IMG/VR virus record: IMGVR_UViG_3300037189_003935
Coordinates: 1-29,082 of that record
Source of the DNA: a virus
DNA length: 29,082 nucleotides
Reading direction: 5' to 3' (one strand)
The notes under the pieces were generated by a model. The model searched no databases, was not told where the DNA came from, and saw only the letters and a list, made by a program, of their open reading frames with translations. The translations under genes and the position numbers were made by a program. Shown here in pieces: positions 1 through 8,871 of the stretch; position 1 is the first letter of the stretch, and every line of letters starts with the position of its first letter.

Positions 1-3000
1 ATAAAACGGACTTGTCCCGTCTTTATTGTCACCAGTAACAAATTGAAATACGTCTGCAAACTTAATGCTTTTATCTCCTTGCTTGAGGAATGCTTCTGGG
101 GTTTTGCCATCAGTGCCAACCGTTCTATTAGAAGTAAGAGAGTTGAATACGAGCTTAACAAGCCCCTCTGGAGAATCAATCATTACGCCCTCACTTGTAG
201 GCTTGAACATAGTGTTAATGACATTACTATCAGTAACCATTTCATAAAACTCACGTGCATACTGTGATTGGCGCACTGAGAAGAATGGGCTAATTTTCCC
301 ATTCTGTTTCAACACAGGACTCTTCATAAAGCGATGAGCCATGTATTTAACTTTTGTTTCGGGATTAACGGTTTCAACGCTATGACTGTAAATCAAATAT
401 CCATTAACAACGCCATTACTATCAAGACTTTCAAGAGCATCACCAAACTTCAAATCTCTATCTGGATACTTACCAGTTTCCTTGTCAATTTCATCAGCAA
501 TAAACGCATTAGTAAATGGAAGCTCATCTCCTTTAGTTTGGGCAATCTCTTTAATTGATTTTGCCTGAGTCATTCCATCTTCTCTTACGCCAGTAACAAA
601 ACGTCTAATTCCAGACCAGCCAGCAACGCCAAGTTTTTTCTCAATTGGCTTTGTATCAGGAAGCTGATTTGCTGGCATTGCAATAACTGGAGACTTGTCT
701 GTATTTAGGCGGTCAATCTTGCCTTGGAACAAAGCACGTAGTTCTTCCGTAGAGGCGTCATCATTGAGTTCGCCAAGGATTTCTCGATATGCTTTAAGTT
801 TGCTTGCAACGCTCAATCCAGTTCCGACACCAATCAATCTTTCCTCAATCATGTTAGCAACAAGATTGAAAATATCATTGGCATTTGCAGACTCATTGTA
901 AGCATTAGCAATTTCAATTTGAGCATCAGATACAAGCTCGTTGATATCATCATCTGTAGCGATTCCAGTTTGAATTGCGCTTCCAGTTTTTGCTGATGAC
1001 TTAACTAAGTTCTTGGCCTTATCAACAACTGATGACATGAATCCTTTGAACTTCTCGCTGGACGCAGCTTTCAATCCAAACGCCTCTTCATTGCCTTTAA
1101 TTGCATTGAGATATGCTTTCTCAAGAGCAGTAGCATACCTGTTCAGCTCTTTATCTCTGCCAACAATTTTCTTCAGATACTTAATAAACGCCTCAAAGTA
1201 TTTAGCAAATGGGGTGTAAGTAAATGTTTCTTTATGAATTTTGCCAGCAATAAAAGCTCGCATAACTTCCATAAATGCAACGTTACTATCTAATGAAGCA
1301 AAGTCTGGAGAGTATTCTTTCTCCATGAAAGCAATCAAATCTTTTCTCTTAACGACAGAATCCAAATCAACATCATTGTAAAGCTTTCTGCCTTCAGATG
1401 TTTGCATGAATTGAAGTTCAATTGCATGAAACAATTCGTGTTTAATTGCCGTGTCAATGTCTCCATATTTATCAAGAGACTTCTTGATAAGAACAATTAC
1501 TGGCTTGCCGTCAGACAGCAATGCAAAAGCAGCAGATGGCATAGCGTTTGGCTTAACTCCAATACTTTTAAGATATTCATTCGCATCAGCTTCAGTATCA
1601 ACAACAACTATTTTCCCGCCAACCTTTTCAACAGTTTTAGAGAACTTGGAAACAGATGTTTTCTGTCTTGCGGAAAGTTTTTCTTCTCCTTCAACAAATT
1701 TGTTTTTACTGACAACTTTAAGTTCAACTTTTTCAACAGGAGCTTCAGGTTGCGCAGATTCTTTAGGCTTAGATTCAACTTCAGCTTTAGGTGTTGGCTT
1801 ACCTTTAGGCTCTTGTTTTTCTGGAACTAATTCCTTCTTCTCAGGAGTCTTCGTTTTTTGTGGTTGAACTTCAGTTGCTACATCAGCAAATTCGTTTGTA
1901 GACTCAAGCAATCCTTGGCTGCGTGTACTAAGGCCAAGAAGACTTGTGAGTTTTTCTTTTGTGGCAAACAAAGTCGTAGTTTCCTCAGCGCTTCCAGCTT
2001 TTACTGGATTGCCATCTTTATCTACTTCAATGCTATGAAGGTCGGCAGGTTTCCCATCAATGCTGTAAGAAGTAACATTGTATCTATTTGCTTTGCCACC
2101 AGTCAATACTTCCTTTTTAGTTGGCGCAAGCTTGCCAGCAGGGATTGATTTGCCATGGGCTTGCTCATAAGCATAATTAGCTAGTTCTGATTCAGATTCA
2201 ACTGGGGCTTTAATCTTAACCTGCGTTCCAGTAGTTCCGCTAATGGTAAATAATTTAGGAGCAGACTCCGTGGTTTGAGTTTGTTTTTCGTTTGATTTAT
2301 TGGCTGAAACATAATTTGCGTAATCACGGGGAGTAAAAACCGTATGTCCGAGCGGCTCAAGTTTTGCGCGAACATCCGAAAGACGCTTTTCATATGCAGC
2401 TTTGGACTCATTCGATTGAGGATTTACAACAACACCAGCGATTTCATCTTTGTTTGCAATCTTAGTTCCCTTTTTGCCAACAATAAGATACTTTGCGTTA
2501 ATCTTTGTGTTTACGCCACCAACAGATGAGCCAGTAATCGGCCCAGTAAAAAAGGTAGCCCCATCGGAAGTTTTTGGTCCGTCTTCCAAAATTGAAAGCA
2601 CAGAAGATTCTTGATCTGTTCCATGTGCTTGCCAGTTCTCGCCATTTGCATTACTACCAGACAGTCCAAGAGATTTGACTGCATCGTAAAATGATTCATT
2701 TTCAATATTGCCAAAATCAGGCATCGACGGAGAATTATCAGAAGCAATCGTAGGTTCAGGATTTGTAGTATTTCCAGCAAGAGTGGGAGAACCTGTTGCT
2801 GTTGGAGCTGCTGTTGGTGTTGTAGTTGTTCCACCTGTTGGAGCAGGTGTAGTCCCAGTGGTTGTTGCTGTGGCTCCTGTAGTTGCTGTAGGAGCTTGCG
2901 TGGTTGTTCCTGATGGCGTAGTTCCACCACCAGTTGGAGTAGTGCTAGCTGGCGGAGCAAAAGCATTAACAGCAGCAACATTGCCAAGGTTGGCTAGAGC

Positions 3001-5481
3001 CTCTACTTGTTGAGCAGGAGTTCCGTTTTTGAGAATTTCATCAATTGTTAAAACAAGCTGTGGCTGGGCTTTGTCTGCCTGAGAAACAAATACTTGTTGT
3101 TGAAGACTCGCAGGAAGTTGTGGCAACTTGTCTTGCAAGTAGGCATCCATGCCTTTCTTGGCGTTAACAGCCATTGCTTTCTTTTCTTTTGAAGTAAATG
3201 AAACAACATTAGTTCCACTGCCCATCATTGCTCCCAAAATACCAGACTTGAGAATATCGAAAACAAATCCAGTTTTCTCCATTTCCTTTCTAGCTTCTGG
3301 GGAGTTATTTAAGTAAGCATCAATTGTTGTGGATAATGCCGTATCAAGCATCTCCTCCAGCCCTTCGCTAACACCACTAAGGGCAACAGCGCCAATGTAT
3401 CCACCAATACCCTCCTTGGCTACTTGACCACGGATTGCATCAGCAACACCTTTAGATAGCGCCGATCTTGTAGCTTTATCAGAAACAATATCTTTGAGTC
3501 CAGCAGATATACCTTTAGTTGCCGAACGTCTAGCGAGAGTATTCTTTACAGCTTGCCCAAGTCCAACAGTTGTCTCAGGAGACATTAAAACTTTCTCAAC
3601 ACCTGGAGCAACCATGTTCATAAGAGACATGGCAGTAAATGTAGCAAGTCCACTAGCGGTGGCTTTGCCAGTTGCTTCAGCTAATGCATCTTCTTTACTT
3701 AATCCCTTATTAATTGCCTCTCCATAAGCAGTAGAGAGGGCTTGACCAGCAGAACCGAATGATCCCTGAAGAGATGTAGCCAAAAGATTTTCAGCAGCCT
3801 TTACTTTGGATGAGTTAGTCCACAAGGAAATAGCAGCTTCTTTCATTTGGGTTGCAGACCGAGTAATAACACCAGCTCCTTGTTTAGCTGCAATTTTCTC
3901 AGCGGCTTTGGCTCCACCAGCTTTCAGTGCTTGAGCAACTGTCATTTCAGCAGCAGCGGTCCCAGCTTTTGCTCCAATGCCTATGGCACGACTAAGACCA
4001 GCAGTTGCAAATGTTTCCGCAACTTGACCAAGCAATGAATAAATATCCTCATCAGTTACGTTAATTTGACCAATGCTAAAAGCTTTGTTGATTCCGCCTT
4101 GATACTTAGCATTGGCTTGCAGAATTTCACTAGACGTAGCTCCAGCTTCAGCCATGGCAGTTGTTCCTCTTCTTGCAACATCTTCAACGCCCTCCATTCC
4201 TAGTTTGTCAGCAACATAACCTACAGCGCCAAGAGCGAGTGTGCTTGCGCCAATAGCAGTGTTCTGGAATGAATTGATTGTTCTAAGTCCAATACGTTTA
4301 AGCGAAGAAGCAAAATAAGATTGATCTTTGGAGTAAAATGGATTTTCTTTTAGAAACTCATAAGCAGTTTTATTCGACTCCGCATATCTCTGCATTGCCT
4401 CATCGCCACCATCAGCAATCCCAAATGTAATTGTTTCGGCGGCTAAAGAACCAGTGTATTGCTCCTGAAGAATCTTGGATGCTTCCTCCTCAAAGTCGCG
4501 TCTAAATGAAGCTAGAAATCTTGCTTTGTCAGCAGCTGGCATTTTCAAAGATTTAACAGCTTCTTCAAATTGATTGATATCGGTAATCTTTTCATAGTTG
4601 ATTACTGGTTCGCCATTGTAAGTATCAACAAGCTTATCACCAAGTTGCTTTTCTTTTGCGTAATAGCCAAGCGCATCAGTATATTCCTTCTTGGCTTGCT
4701 CATCAATAATAGGATCATTGCTCCCATTGATTTTCTTTTGCAATTCAAAGTTGCCATCAGTTGGTGCTGAGTCCCTTAGAGAGTTGCGGATTTCTACAAA
4801 CCTTTCAGGAGTAATGTTTTGAATATTAACATCCTCATCATCCAACTCATTCTTTCTCTTGTAGGCCTCAATAACGCTAGATACGTGGTCACGCCCAAAG
4901 ATTTCTTTATTGGACAACTCATATTCACTAGCACCATAACCATTCTCATCGGCCTGACGTTTTTGTTCGGAGCGATTTTTAACTGGGTCATAAGGAGTAA
5001 GGAATTTACTTCCAAATGCTGGTTCACGTTTTCCTGTAAGTGGGTTAAGAACAAACCCACCATCTTCGCGCTTCTGAGCCATTCCAATCATTTCCAAGCT
5101 ACTGCTGTAGGTATGCAAACCAGCATTGGTTAATCTACCGCTCAGAGACGCAGGAACTTGTTTTACCTCGCCATCAATAACAGCTGGAACTGTTGCATCG
5201 GATTGAAGGAGTTTATTGTAGTAATCGTCAGAAATTTTTTTTGCCGTGTCTTCTCTTGATTGTGGATTATTTGCCCATTCATTAGAGTCAAACATCTTAA
5301 ATGGATTCAATGAGTCAGAAGGCTTAATGCCATAATCAGCATAAGTCTCTGGAACAAAATCATCCTTCTCTTCTTCTTTAGTTGGCTCAACTGGCGTTGG
5401 TTCATTGAGGTAGGCATATTTGCTGCCTTTTTCAAAAGTGATGAAACCCTTCTTGTTTTCCGTGCTAAATGGATCGGTCAT
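1..5481 (-). CDS. Giant putative internal virion/ejection protein with HExxH metallopeptidase motif (partial, C-terminus outside window)
   Basis: The frame is open from the ATG at 5481 to base 1, giving 1,827 residues with no stop, so the C-terminus lies outside the window. What can be seen: a charged N-terminal part (about 1-390); an Ala/Gly-rich, partly hydrophobic region (about 390-755); a Pro/Thr-rich linker (about 840-910); a globular part (about 930-1200); a Lys/Pro/Glu-rich linker (about 1204-1261); then HELFH at 1348-1352 followed by AIE. FMEVMRAF around 1403-1410 contains E1405, a possible third zinc ligand of a gluzincin-type site. The gene follows two coiled-coil genes with only a few bases between them. 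Position at the end of the structural block and multidomain make-up resemble the giant ejected or polyvalent proteins of podoviruses. That role, and a zinc protease activity, are inferences. The reading frame itself is certain. Confidence 0.85.
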   Translation of the reverse strand, partial: MTDPFSTENKKGFITFEKGSKYAYLNEPTPVEPTKEEEKDDFVPETYADYGIKPSDSLNPFKMFDSNEWANNPQSREDTAKKISDDYYNKLLQSDATVPAVIDGEVKQVPASLSGRLTNAGLHTYSSSLEMIGMAQKREDGGFVLNPLTGKREPAFGSKFLTPYDPVKNRSEQKRQADENGYGASEYELSNKEIFGRDHVSSVIEAYKRKNELDDEDVNIQNITPERFVEIRNSLRDSAPTDGNFELQKKINGSNDPIIDEQAKKEYTDALGYYAKEKQLGDKLVDTYNGEPVINYEKITDINQFEEAVKSLKMPAADKARFLASFRRDFEEEASKILQEQYTGSLAAETITFGIADGGDEAMQRYAESNKTAYEFLKENPFYSKDQSYFASSLKRIGLRTINSFQNTAIGASTLALGAVGYVADKLGMEGVEDVARRGTTAMAEAGATSSEILQANAKYQGGINKAFSIGQINVTDEDIYSLLGQVAETFATAGLSRAIGIGAKAGTAAAEMTVAQALKAGGAKAAEKIAAKQGAGVITRSATQMKEAAISLWTNSSKVKAAENLLATSLQGSFGSAGQALSTAYGEAINKGLSKEDALAEATGKATASGLATFTAMSLMNMVAPGVEKVLMSPETTVGLGQAVKNTLARRSATKGISAGLKDIVSDKATRSALSKGVADAIRGQVAKEGIGGYIGAVALSGVSEGLEEMLDTALSTTIDAYLNNSPEARKEMEKTGFVFDILKSGILGAMMGSGTNVVSFTSKEKKAMAVNAKKGMDAYLQDKLPQLPASLQQQVFVSQADKAQPQLVLTIDEILKNGTPAQQVEALANLGNVAAVNAFAPPASTTPTGGGTTPSGTTTQAPTATTGATATTTGTTPAPTGGTTTTPTAAPTATGSPTLAGNTTNPEPTIASDNSPSMPDFGNIENESFYDAVKSLGLSGSNANGENWQAHGTDQESSVLSILEDGPKTSDGATFFTGPITGSSVGGVNTKINAKYLIVGKKGTKIANKDEIAGVVVNPQSNESKAAYEKRLSDVRAKLEPLGHTVFTPRDYANYVSANKSNEKQTQTTESAPKLFTISGTTGTQVKIKAPVESESELANYAYEQAHGKSIPAGKLAPTKKEVLTGGKANRYNVTSYSIDGKPADLHSIEVDKDGNPVKAGSAEETTTLFATKEKLTSLLGLSTRSQGLLESTNEFADVATEVQPQKTKTPEKKELVPEKQEPKGKPTPKAEVESKPKESAQPEAPVEKVELKVVSKNKFVEGEEKLSARQKTSVSKFSKTVEKVGGKIVVVDTEADANEYLKSIGVKPNAMPSAAFALLSDGKPVIVLIKKSLDKYGDIDTAIKHELFHAIELQFMQTSEGRKLYNDVDLDSVVKRKDLIAFMEKEYSPDFASLDSNVAFMEVMRAFIAGKIHKETFTYTPFAKYFEAFIKYLKKIVGRDKELNRYATALEKAYLNAIKGNEEAFGLKAASSEKFKGFMSSVVDKAKNLVKSSAKTGSAIQTGIATDDDINELVSDAQIEIANAYNESANANDIFNLVANMIEERLIGVGTGLSVASKLKAYREILGELNDDASTEELRALFQGKIDRLNTDKSPVIAMPANQLPDTKPIEKKLGVAGWSGIRRFVTGVREDGMTQAKSIKEIAQTKGDELPFTNAFIADEIDKETGKYPDRDLKFGDALESLDSNGVVNGYLIYSHSVETVNPETKVKYMAHRFMKSPVLKQNGKISPFFSVRQSQYAREFYEMVTDSNVINTMFKPTSEGVMIDSPEGLVKLVFNSLTSNRTVGTDGKTPEAFLKQGDKSIKFADVFQFVTGDNKDGTSPFY

Positions 5482-5484
5482 AAA

Positions 5485-6963
5485 TTATTCTACTGCTGTT
5501 ACTGAATCTGTTGGTGATGAACTTACTGCTGCGCTAGATCGAGCTATTTCCAAGTCTTTGTTTACATTGCCCAATTGTGCTTGTAGGTCTTCAATGAGCT
5601 TTGTCCTCTTTTCATTTGCTCCTCCAGGAGTTGCCTCTTTTGAGCGCTCATCAATAATGGCATTTTCAATTCTTGTCTTTTCGCTTTCCAGCTTCTTAGT
5701 GCTTTCTTGAAGCATCCTAGTTCTTGTTTGCATATCTGCAAGCCTTCCCTCGGTGTATTTAATTCCAGTTTCGGTTTTAAGATTATCAAGAAGCGCTTTC
5801 CTTTGTTCAAGTTGTTGCGAGTATGTATCAGCCCGTAATTTGCTTCTAGTCATGCTTTGGCCAAGTGTGTTTCTCATTGCCGCAGATTCAAGAGCAATCG
5901 AACCCATTCTATCCTCTCTTGGCATTCCAGTTACTGGATCAATAGACATAAGCAATGCTTTATTGTATGATTGGAATTGATTCTTTGCTTGAGCAAGTTC
6001 ACCAACATCCTCAAGCATTTCTGCCTGATCTTTGGTTCTCATCATGATATTGCCAACACTCCCCTCAGTATCGCGGGTATTGTAAGCATCAATTAAGAAA
6101 CCTTCGAAATTAAGTGTAGAAGGATCAACACCTTCTGCTGCTTTGCTTGCAGCCCATTGCATGAATTGTGGCTGATATTGTCCCTGTGCTTTAGTTTGTG
6201 TTTCAGCGTGTTTAACCGAATAAGAACTTCTAAGAGTTCTATTTACAGCATCAAACTCAAGAAGCGGTGCAAATACGCTATTAGCCTGATCGTAATACTT
6301 TTGAGCCTCAAGCTTGCTTTGAGCGTCGTCTCTGCCAGCAAGATCATTAATTTTCTTATAGAAGTAATTAGAAACATTTGTAATCCCATCTTGAGTCTCT
6401 TTGGTGAGTCCCAGATTTTTAATCGTTGCAAACATATTGGTCACGCCATCCACCTGCGTTTTGTTTGTTTTCCAATCAGCAAGCATTGCATTTGTTTGTT
6501 CCTGAGCAAATTTCAATTGATCTGATTCGAGCTTGGCTTTAAGCGTCTTTCTTTGCAGCCCATCAAACTCTCTTTGAATTTCATTTTCACGGGTTTTCTG
6601 TTCAAGTTCAATAGCAGAAAGTTTATTCTTGTTCTCCGTGTCAAATAAGGAAGACGTTTTGCTAGCGTAGTCCATAATAGCGCTAGCATTGCGAGGATTG
6701 GATTTAACGAAATCCCTTGTTCTTTTAAGCAAGTCTTCAGCACTTGTTGCCTGACTAGCAACTTGCTCATCATAGCTACGCATTGTTTGAAGGCTTTCAT
6801 CCTTCATTGCGATCTCTTTTTGTCGCTCTTGCAGTCCAAGTCTATTCATTTCAGATTGAAAGACAGTATCTTGGCTTTTGGCTACTTGCTCAATTATTGG
6901 TTGGTTGGCCAAGAAATTTCTTAGCTCTCCAGATTTCGTCACTTTATCAAATGGGCTTGGCAT
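5485..6963 (-). CDS. Coiled-coil structural protein, putative internal virion protein (492 aa)
   Basis: No family recognised. The protein is hydrophilic and rich in Gln, Lys, Glu and Ala. Long heptad-like stretches occur near residues 80-165 and again at about 375-475, where a Lys/Glu/Gln-rich helix runs almost to the end. There is no signal peptide or membrane segment. The ATG lies one base after the stop of the upstream gene (TAATATG), and the stop lies three bases before the start of the giant gene, so the three genes are almost certainly co-transcribed. Size, low complexity and position between a putative adaptor and a giant protein suit an internal virion (ejected core) protein of a podovirus. 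That is inference from context. Confidence 0.8.
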   Translation of the reverse strand: MPSPFDKVTKSGELRNFLANQPIIEQVAKSQDTVFQSEMNRLGLQERQKEIAMKDESLQTMRSYDEQVASQATSAEDLLKRTRDFVKSNPRNASAIMDYASKTSSLFDTENKNKLSAIELEQKTRENEIQREFDGLQRKTLKAKLESDQLKFAQEQTNAMLADWKTNKTQVDGVTNMFATIKNLGLTKETQDGITNVSNYFYKKINDLAGRDDAQSKLEAQKYYDQANSVFAPLLEFDAVNRTLRSSYSVKHAETQTKAQGQYQPQFMQWAASKAAEGVDPSTLNFEGFLIDAYNTRDTEGSVGNIMMRTKDQAEMLEDVGELAQAKNQFQSYNKALLMSIDPVTGMPREDRMGSIALESAAMRNTLGQSMTRSKLRADTYSQQLEQRKALLDNLKTETGIKYTEGRLADMQTRTRMLQESTKKLESEKTRIENAIIDERSKEATPGGANEKRTKLIEDLQAQLGNVNKDLEIARSSAAVSSSPTDSVTAVE

Positions 6964-6964
6964 A

Positions 6965-8125
6965 TTATGAGTATGGATTCAATGTTTTGTTTATTTGCGT
7001 ATCGACAGTTCTTTGCATTTCATTCTCTTTTTGACCAAGCTCAAACTGCTCGTTTGCATATCTTTCTGAGCGCACCCTTTTTAATGCGTCAGCATAATTC
7101 TTTTGATATTCGTTAGCATAAAACGCATCCCTTGCAATTTCTCCTTCGGTTTGAAACTTCATCCATTCTTTGGGGGATTGACTGAGTTCTCTTTTTGCGT
7201 TTCTCTCCTGCCTACTTATTAGGGCGTTATCAACATCGTATTTCAATCGCGCCGTTTCGCGTTGCCACTCATCAAAAACTTCTTGCTTGCTCTGAGGGGT
7301 TCCTGTTGCATTGGGAACTGTCATATTTTGAAATGTTTTATTAGCAAGCAAAGATTGCTCAATCCTTTTTTGAGTTTCTTCATCTTTGTCAATGGCTCCA
7401 AGTATGGCTGAATTCTTTCTATCAAGGGCAACTTGTTTTTCATCGACAACCAATTGCTGCCCAGCCCGATCAAAACCTCTCATGGCATTTCGTGCTTTTT
7501 GGGACATAATCATTTGACGAGCTTCCTCTCTGGTTTTGCCAGCAAATCTTGACCAATCTTCCTTAAATGGCTTAAATGTCCTATCATTTTGCACATCGTC
7601 CCACCATGCAGGTTTGGTTGAAGCAACCACTTGCGATTGTTGAGCATTAGGAGCTGGTGGACCAACAAATGGAATTGCTGGAATTGTTTTGCCTTCAGAT
7701 GTTGTCGCTGTCCCTTGTGGTTTTTGCGTAGCCTCTTGGTTGATTGCAGGAGTTGGACTAACGATGCCACCAGATGGAGTTGGAACTCCACCAATAGTTC
7801 CTTCTGCCTTGCTTTTTTGAGCCTGAACCCCTTCAAATAAAGAAGCAGCCCTAGCTCTTAATTCAGCATCACGCTGACTAGCTTCTTGCCCAAGCCCTCC
7901 GCCACCTGCGGCATTGAGCCCAAGTTCCTCAGCAGCAGAAATAAATCCTCTGGGATCTTTCCCTTCACGAATAGCCTTCTTAATATTCCTAGTAAGGCCT
8001 TGCTGTATAATGCGCTTATTCCGTTCTTCACGGCGCATATCATTTACAGTGCGGCGTTGTTCATCCTTGTTCCTGAAGTAATCAACGGAACCAAAGTATT
8101 TTGAGGGGTCTTCTTGTAAAGCCAT
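6965..8125 (-). CDS. Putative internal virion protein, charged and coiled-coil (386 aa)
   Basis: No family recognised. The N-terminus is highly basic (Arg/Lys-rich, about residues 22-60), followed by a Gly-rich turn near 75, a Pro/Thr/Ser/Gly-rich linker (about 110-165), and a long charged helical C-terminal half ending in NPYS. The ATG at 8125 follows the previous stop by one base (TAATATG) and the next gene starts one base after this stop, a spacing shared by this three-gene run. No membrane segment is seen. The linker and helical composition match the neighbouring 492-aa gene, so both are plausibly minor virion or core proteins delivered with the DNA. This is context-based inference. Confidence 0.8.
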   Translation of the reverse strand: MALQEDPSKYFGSVDYFRNKDEQRRTVNDMRREERNKRIIQQGLTRNIKKAIREGKDPRGFISAAEELGLNAAGGGGLGQEASQRDAELRARAASLFEGVQAQKSKAEGTIGGVPTPSGGIVSPTPAINQEATQKPQGTATTSEGKTIPAIPFVGPPAPNAQQSQVVASTKPAWWDDVQNDRTFKPFKEDWSRFAGKTREEARQMIMSQKARNAMRGFDRAGQQLVVDEKQVALDRKNSAILGAIDKDEETQKRIEQSLLANKTFQNMTVPNATGTPQSKQEVFDEWQRETARLKYDVDNALISRQERNAKRELSQSPKEWMKFQTEGEIARDAFYANEYQKNYADALKRVRSERYANEQFELGQKENEMQRTVDTQINKTLNPYS

Positions 8126-8126
8126 A

Positions 8127-8795
8127 TTATCTAAATTGTGTTGGACGTTTCTTCATGTTGTCATTAATACGAATGTGAATCTTGCGATTGCCATTGTATT
8201 GTTTTTGAGCGCGTTCCATTAACGTATTGAATTTCTGCCAATTGAGTTCAGCCCTTTCTAAATCATTTACGTTCTCGTAGGCTACGGCAAGAATGCCAGC
8301 CTTTAATGCACCAATACTCTTAATGGGGACGAGCATATCGTCTTCCATGAGATTGATGCTAATTTTTTTTACGAGCGCGTAAAGCGGCTCTGTAAGGTCT
8401 TTCCAGTGACGAGGCATGCGGTATCTGCGATATACTTCATCATCCACAATTACGTCGCCTAAATCAATGAAATAACCAATTCCGACATTTACATCTTCTT
8501 GATATAACGAGATGAGGGTTTTAATATAGTAGCCCTTTCCCTTGAATCTAAATCCAATAGCTCCATCAAATACATTGGGATTAAAATCAATAAATGTTTC
8601 ATCCTTTTCTTCGTCGTAAACAATATTCACTTCTGGGTGGTTAAGGCAATCAATCTCTTCAGTCATGCCACGCCAGCGCCCCATTTCATAAGCTCTATCT
8701 ACGACTTCTTGAATAGCGTCGCCAATGTTAACCTCAGTAGTTACTAGGTTTGCAAAACGCTGCTTGGCCTCAAGGAAAGTAAGTGACTGTGCCAT
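8127..8795 (-). CDS. Putative tail adaptor / tail-tubular-A-like protein (222 aa)
   Basis: The chosen start is the ATG at 8795 (MAQSLTFLEAKQ). The frame stays open back to a TTG at 8834, but that codon touches the palindromic motif at 8836-8849 and would add an odd Cys-rich leader. Sequence features: an N-terminal helix, a central beta-rich part, then VYRRYRMPRHW, and a C-terminal helical part (IGALKAGILAVAYENVNDLE then AELNWQKFNTLMERAQKQYN). The sequence feels like head-tail adaptor proteins that sit between portal and nozzle in podoviruses, but this is a resemblance in pattern, not a clear motif match. It opens the block that continues with two coiled-coil proteins and the giant protein. 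Confidence 0.6.
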   Translation of the reverse strand: MAQSLTFLEAKQRFANLVTTEVNIGDAIQEVVDRAYEMGRWRGMTEEIDCLNHPEVNIVYDEEKDETFIDFNPNVFDGAIGFRFKGKGYYIKTLISLYQEDVNVGIGYFIDLGDVIVDDEVYRRYRMPRHWKDLTEPLYALVKKISINLMEDDMLVPIKSIGALKAGILAVAYENVNDLERAELNWQKFNTLMERAQKQYNGNRKIHIRINDNMKKRPTQFR

Positions 8796-8835
8796 GCCGC
8801 AACAATACAGGAAATGACCTAAAATGCAAAGCAAA

Positions 8836-8849
8836 TTTAGTTGACTAAA
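8836..8849 (-). promoter_or_regulatory. Palindromic intergenic motif, candidate phage promoter/operator (copy 4)
   Basis: On the coding strand the site reads TTTAGTCAACTAAA, with inverted 5-base arms around TCAA. It sits in the 76-base gap between the glycosyltransferase gene and the 222-aa gene, 40 bases before the latter's ATG. Three close copies occur at other gene-block boundaries. Promoter or operator function is inferred from position and repetition. Confidence 0.55.
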
Positions 8850-8871
8850 GAAATAATCAACTCAAAACAAT

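Noticed and set aside
1402-1830. 142-aa plus-strand frame
   Set aside because: Antisense to the giant gene; Phe/Arg/Asn-rich composition is typical of a shadow frame.
2511-2987. 158-aa minus-strand frame rich in Leu/Gln
   Set aside because: It is a frame-shifted reading of the Pro/Thr-rich linker in the giant protein; the low-complexity codons create the illusion of a Leu-rich gene.
5377-5397. Extra palindrome-like copy (TTTAGTTGGCTCAA)
   Set aside because: The right arm is broken and it lies inside the coding region of the giant gene; similar partial matches at 2116, 16788 and 24237 are also inside genes.
8796-8834. N-terminal extension of the 222-aa protein from TTG
   Set aside because: The TTG abuts the palindrome and would leave almost no leader; the ATG at 8795 gives a normal N-terminus.
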